A stretch of DNA of 64,000 bases from Paraburkholderia sp. UYCP14C. Lineage in GTDB: Bacteria; Pseudomonadota; Gammaproteobacteria; Burkholderiales; Burkholderiaceae. Position 1 is the stretch's first letter, and every line of letters begins with the position of its first letter. Location: assembly GCF_004197395.1 (NCBI RefSeq), contig NZ_SELS01000016.1, forward strand, positions 1-64,000. Direction: 5' to 3'. The position numbers were made by a program, and so were the translations under genes. Positions 61,164 through 64,000 of the stretch are shown here, in pieces. Below the pieces are notes generated by a model. It saw only the letters and a program-made list of their open reading frames with translations. It was not told the origin of the DNA and searched no databases.

Positions 61164-61211
61164 GATCCGGCGATCCGGCGGTCCGGCGGTCCGGCGATCC
61201 GGCGATCCGGC
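61164..61211. repeat. Six tandem 8-bp repeats upstream of the chemoreceptor gene
   Basis: Six perfect units follow without gaps: GATCCGGC twice, GGTCCGGC twice, GATCCGGC twice. They lie in the 218-bp gap between dctA and the chemoreceptor gene, 70-117 bp before the chemoreceptor ATG, in its promoter or 5' UTR. Tandem units not divisible by three can expand or contract by slipped-strand mispairing. Confidence 0.85.
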
Positions 61212-61312
61212 GAAAAGCGCGGCGCACACCCGAAGTTCGGCTGCGTCCAGCCGGATCGGGTCGATGGCGGCGTTGCCGCGCGCCGCCGCCTTCGGCGCCT
61301 CTCGCATGCAGG

Positions 61313-62671
61313 CTAATGCACGCTGGAGCGCGCGGCTGTTTCGGCGGTCGGTGCCGACGTGACTACGGGTTGCGCGGCAGGGCCCGGTATGTGGAAGTGA
61401 GCGGTGTTCTCCCGATCCAGAACCGCGCGCGCGAGGTCTCTGTCGAGTTGGCCCTCCCAGCGAGCGACGACGACGGTCGCAACGCCATTGCCGATCAGAT
61501 TCGTGACGGCGCGCGCCTCGTTGAGAAAGCGGTCGACGCCGAGCAGCAGCACGAGGCCTTCCACGGGAATCTTGTGCATCGAGGCAAGCGTCGCGGCCAG
61601 TGCGACGAATCCCGCTCCGGCCACGCCGGCGGAGCCCTTCGACGTGAGCAGCAGCACGCCGAGCACGAGCAACTGGTCCCAGACGCTCAGATGGACGTTC
61701 ATCGCCTGGGCGATGAACAAGGCCGCCATCGTCAGATAGATCGCCGTTCCATCGGCATTGAACGTGTAGCCGGTGGGCAACACCATGCCGACGACCGGGC
61801 GAGAACAGCCCATCGCCTCCATCTTGATCAGCATCTGCGGCAGCACCGCTTCCGTCGACGCCGTACCGAGCGTAATCAGAATCTCGTCCTTGATGTAGCG
61901 GAGAAACTTCCACAGCGATAGCCCGCACATTTTCATGACGAGGCCGAGCACGACGAACACGAAGAAGAACGAAGTCAGATACAGGCAAAGCATCAACTCG
62001 CCGAACGATGCCAGCGTGCCGATGCCGTATTTGCCGATGGTGAAGGCCATGCCCCCGAACGCGCCGATCGGCGCAATGTACATGACGATTCGCACGACGC
62101 CGAACATGCCTTGCAGGAACATGTCGAGCATGTCGACGAATGGCGCCGCGCGAGGTCCGATCCTGGCCAGCGAGATGGCCAGCAGAACCGAAAAGAAAAT
62201 GATCGGAAGCATCTCGCCTTTGGCGAATGCCCCGACGATGCTATTCGGTACGATGCTCATGAAGAACTCGAGCATGCCGTGTTGCTGCGCCGCGTGCGTG
62301 TAGGTCGAAATCGCGGCGGCATCGATTTGCGACGGATCGATGTTCATGCCGCTGCCGGGTTGGATGACATTCACGACCACCATGCCCGCTATCAGCGCGA
62401 TCGTCGATGCCAGTTCGAAATACAGCAGGGCTTTCACGCCTACGCGGCCCGCTTGATGGAGGTCGTTCATGCGCGCAATGCCGACCACCACCGACGCGAA
62501 GATGATCGGCGCAAGCAGCATCCGGATGAGCTTGATGAACAGGTCGCCCAGCGGCTTCATCTGCGACGCGAGATCGGGGTAGAAGTGGCCCAGCAGGACA
62601 CCGGCCACGATCCCGATGAGGACCTGAACGTACAGCTTGGAAAGTGCTCTTCTTAGTTTCGATACTGGCAT
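61313..62671 (-). CDS. dctA: C4-dicarboxylate:cation symporter DctA
   Basis: A 452-residue DAACS-family symporter: [20 protein letters not shown] start, [21 protein letters not shown], the serine-rich hairpin replaced by [37 protein letters not shown] motif and [42 protein letters not shown]. It imports succinate, fumarate, malate and, in some relatives, tartrate. AGGAGA precedes the start. It is transcribed after tarD and separated from it by a hairpin, so tartrate uptake is the likely role. The C-terminal 25 residues are Ala/Thr-rich. Confidence 0.93.
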   Translation of the reverse strand: MPVSKLRRALSKLYVQVLIGIVAGVLLGHFYPDLASQMKPLGDLFIKLIRMLLAPIIFASVVVGIARMNDLHQAGRVGVKALLYFELASTIALIAGMVVVNVIQPGSGMNIDPSQIDAAAISTYTHAAQQHGMLEFFMSIVPNSIVGAFAKGEMLPIIFFSVLLAISLARIGPRAAPFVDMLDMFLQGMFGVVRIVMYIAPIGAFGGMAFTIGKYGIGTLASFGELMLCLYLTSFFFVFVVLGLVMKMCGLSLWKFLRYIKDEILITLGTASTEAVLPQMLIKMEAMGCSRPVVGMVLPTGYTFNADGTAIYLTMAALFIAQAMNVHLSVWDQLLVLGVLLLTSKGSAGVAGAGFVALAATLASMHKIPVEGLVLLLGVDRFLNEARAVTNLIGNGVATVVVARWEGQLDRDLARAVLDRENTAHFHIPGPAAQPVVTSAPTAETAARSSVH

Positions 62672-62705
62672 CTTTGTCTCCTATGCTTGGCGTCTTCAAA
62701 GGGAA

Positions 62706-62744
62706 AATGCGGCCCCCCACGCAGCAGCGTGGGAAGGCCGCATT
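62706..62744 (-). terminator. Hairpin between tarD and dctA
   Basis: AATGCGGCC and GGCCGCATT, extended by CCCACGC/GCGTGGG around AGCA, form a long stem; on the minus strand it runs into TTTT. It may terminate part of the tarD transcripts or protect them, since dctA still follows closely. Confidence 0.65.
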
Positions 62745-62817
62745 GAGCCGGCTTCGTTCCGTCTTTTTTCTGAATCATTCAACCGGGATTTTTTGTCGGT
62801 GCCGTGGCGAGCGCGCG

Positions 62818-63984
62818 CTATTCAGCCAACTTGCGCATCTCGGCGATGAGGTCGGATTTGCCTTCGAAGCCGATGCCGGGCAGCTCGGGCATCGTGATGT
62901 AGCCGTTCTCGACGCGAACGCCGTCCGGGAAGCCGCCGTACGGCTGGAACAGGTCCGGGTACGATTCGTTGCCGCCAAGTCCGAGGCCCGCCGCGATGTT
63001 CAGCGACATCTGATGGCCGCCGTGCGGAATGCAACGGCTCCTCGACCAGCCATGCTGATGCAGCATGTCGAGCGTTCGCAGATATTCGACGAGGCCGTAG
63101 CTCAACGCGCAGTCGAATTGCAGCCAGTCGCGATCGGGACGCATACCGCCGTAGCGGATCAGGTTGCGGGCATCCTGCATCGAGAACAGGTTTTCGCCGG
63201 TTGCCATCGGCTTGTCATAGTAGTTGCGCAGCGTTGCCTGCAATTCGAAGTCGAGCGGGTCGCCCGCCTCTTCGTACCAGAACAGGTCGTACTGCGACAG
63301 GGCCTTCGCATAGCTGATCGCCGTATCGAGATCGAAGCGGCCATTGGCATCGACCGCGAGCTTCTGGCCGTCCTGCAACACGCTCAGGATGGAGTCGATG
63401 CGTCGCAGGTCCTCGTCGAGCGAGGCGCCGCCGATTTTCTTCTTCACGACGGTGTAGCCCCGGTCGATGTAGCTGCGCATTTCGTCCTTGAGCTTTTCGT
63501 GGTCCTGGCCCGGATAGTAGTAACCGCCCGCCGCGTAGACGAAGATCTTGCGGTCGGCCTGGCCATCGCCGTACCGCTCCGCGAGCATCTGAAACAGCGG
63601 TTTGCCGGCAATTTTCGCCACCGCATCCCAGACGGCCATGTCGATCGTGCCGATCGCGACGGAACGCTCGCCGTGGCCACCGGGCTTCTCGTTGATGAAC
63701 ATCGTCGCCCAGATCTTGTGGGGATCGAGGTTCTCGCCTGAGTCGTCGACGAGCGAGGCAGGGTCGGCCTCGAGCAGGCGCGGGATGAAACGCTCGCGCA
63801 TCAGCTTGCCCTGGCCGTAACGGCCGTTCGAGTTGAAGCCGTAGCCGATCACCGGCTTGCCGTCGCGGATCACGTCCGTGACGACGGCGACCAGACTCAG
63901 CGTCATCTTGCTGAAGTCGATGTAGGCATTCCGGATCGGGGAACTGATCGGAACGGTCTTTTCGCGGATTTCAACGATTCTCAC
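62818..63984 (-). CDS. tarD: D(-)-tartrate dehydratase (enolase superfamily)
   Basis: A 388-residue enolase-superfamily enzyme closely matching TarD of Bradyrhizobium. VVKKKIGG supplies the K-x-K base (K183); metal ligands are D212 (VDANG), E238 (WYEE) and E264 (TGEN), and H321 lies in CIPHGGHQMS. These are one less than the positions I recall for Bradyrhizobium TarD (K184, D213, E239, E265, H322), a constant offset. The reaction gives oxaloacetate and water. The start is GTG 63984 with GGAGA upstream, 16 bp inside the window edge. It is transcribed before dctA. Confidence 0.9.
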   Translation of the reverse strand: MRIVEIREKTVPISSPIRNAYIDFSKMTLSLVAVVTDVIRDGKPVIGYGFNSNGRYGQGKLMRERFIPRLLEADPASLVDDSGENLDPHKIWATMFINEKPGGHGERSVAIGTIDMAVWDAVAKIAGKPLFQMLAERYGDGQADRKIFVYAAGGYYYPGQDHEKLKDEMRSYIDRGYTVVKKKIGGASLDEDLRRIDSILSVLQDGQKLAVDANGRFDLDTAISYAKALSQYDLFWYEEAGDPLDFELQATLRNYYDKPMATGENLFSMQDARNLIRYGGMRPDRDWLQFDCALSYGLVEYLRTLDMLHQHGWSRSRCIPHGGHQMSLNIAAGLGLGGNESYPDLFQPYGGFPDGVRVENGYITMPELPGIGFEGKSDLIAEMRKLAE

Positions 63985-64000
63985 GCCACTGTCTCCAGAG

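Noticed and set aside
61095-61988. Upstream open extension of the chemoreceptor frame through the 8-bp repeats into dctA
   Set aside because: The extension is antisense-frame shadow of dctA and low-complexity repeat translation; the receptor begins naturally with its first membrane helix at 61094.

Overview
The window looks like a chromosomal segment of a Burkholderiaceae bacterium of the Paraburkholderia/Caballeronia/Burkholderia type. It is GC-rich and carries aconitase B, an acetoacetyl-CoA reductase with a phasin remnant (polyhydroxybutyrate metabolism), two LIV-type ABC importers and many LysR/TetR/AraC regulators paired with catabolic enzymes or transporters. This dense regulator-catabolism mix is typical of the metabolically flexible part of such genomes; the genus is inferred from gene content only. 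No rRNA, tRNA, CRISPR or plasmid replication genes were seen.

Left end (1-5 kb): the N-terminal end of an IS transposase is cut by the window edge. It is followed by a small membrane-anchored J-domain protein, then a less GC-rich pair: a polytopic membrane protein of glycosyltransferase-C appearance and a HAD-UbiA fusion. This pair may form a polyprenyl-phosphate-sugar cassette. From 5 to 16.6 kb lie an AraC regulator with an NTF2-like protein and a flavin dehydrogenase, RtcB RNA ligase with a CDGSH Fe-S protein, a repeat-rich spacer, a thioesterase, a CYTH-CHAD protein, HxlR/SDR, a TetR gene with an unusually clear promoter-operator, and a DUF1326-DUF2182 pair.

Centre (16.8-36 kb): acnB with an operator-like palindrome and a strong terminator; an HSL-type hydrolase and LysR; a DGPF protein with an ECF42-type sigma factor; LysE and EamA exporters; two SDR/LysR units; and a decayed organic-acid region. 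In that region a dctA 3' fragment and a citrate-synthase-like 3' fragment each sit directly after, and in frame with, the stop codon of a LysR gene, flanking a binding protein and an MFS carrier. A PLP dehydratase and a TetR/metallo-hydrolase pair follow.

Right part (36-64 kb): LysR/hydrolase; a five-gene LIV importer; a GGDEF-EAL protein beside three very small genes; phaB with a truncated phasin; a Ugp-like operon whose ATPase gene is absent and whose terminal hydrolase is a cytoplasmic PI-PLC-type enzyme rather than UgpQ; a methyltransferase; a second LIV importer with both ATPases fused into one polypeptide; a chemoreceptor preceded by six copies of an 8-bp repeat; and a tarD-dctA unit for D-tartrate uptake and dehydration.

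The most rewarding targets are the Ugp/PI-PLC operon, the fused LivG-LivF protein, the 8-bp repeat upstream of the chemoreceptor, the probably leaderless TetR gene with an operator filling its promoter spacer, and the HAD-UbiA/GT-C cassette. All functions are read from sequence motifs by eye; no database search was possible.
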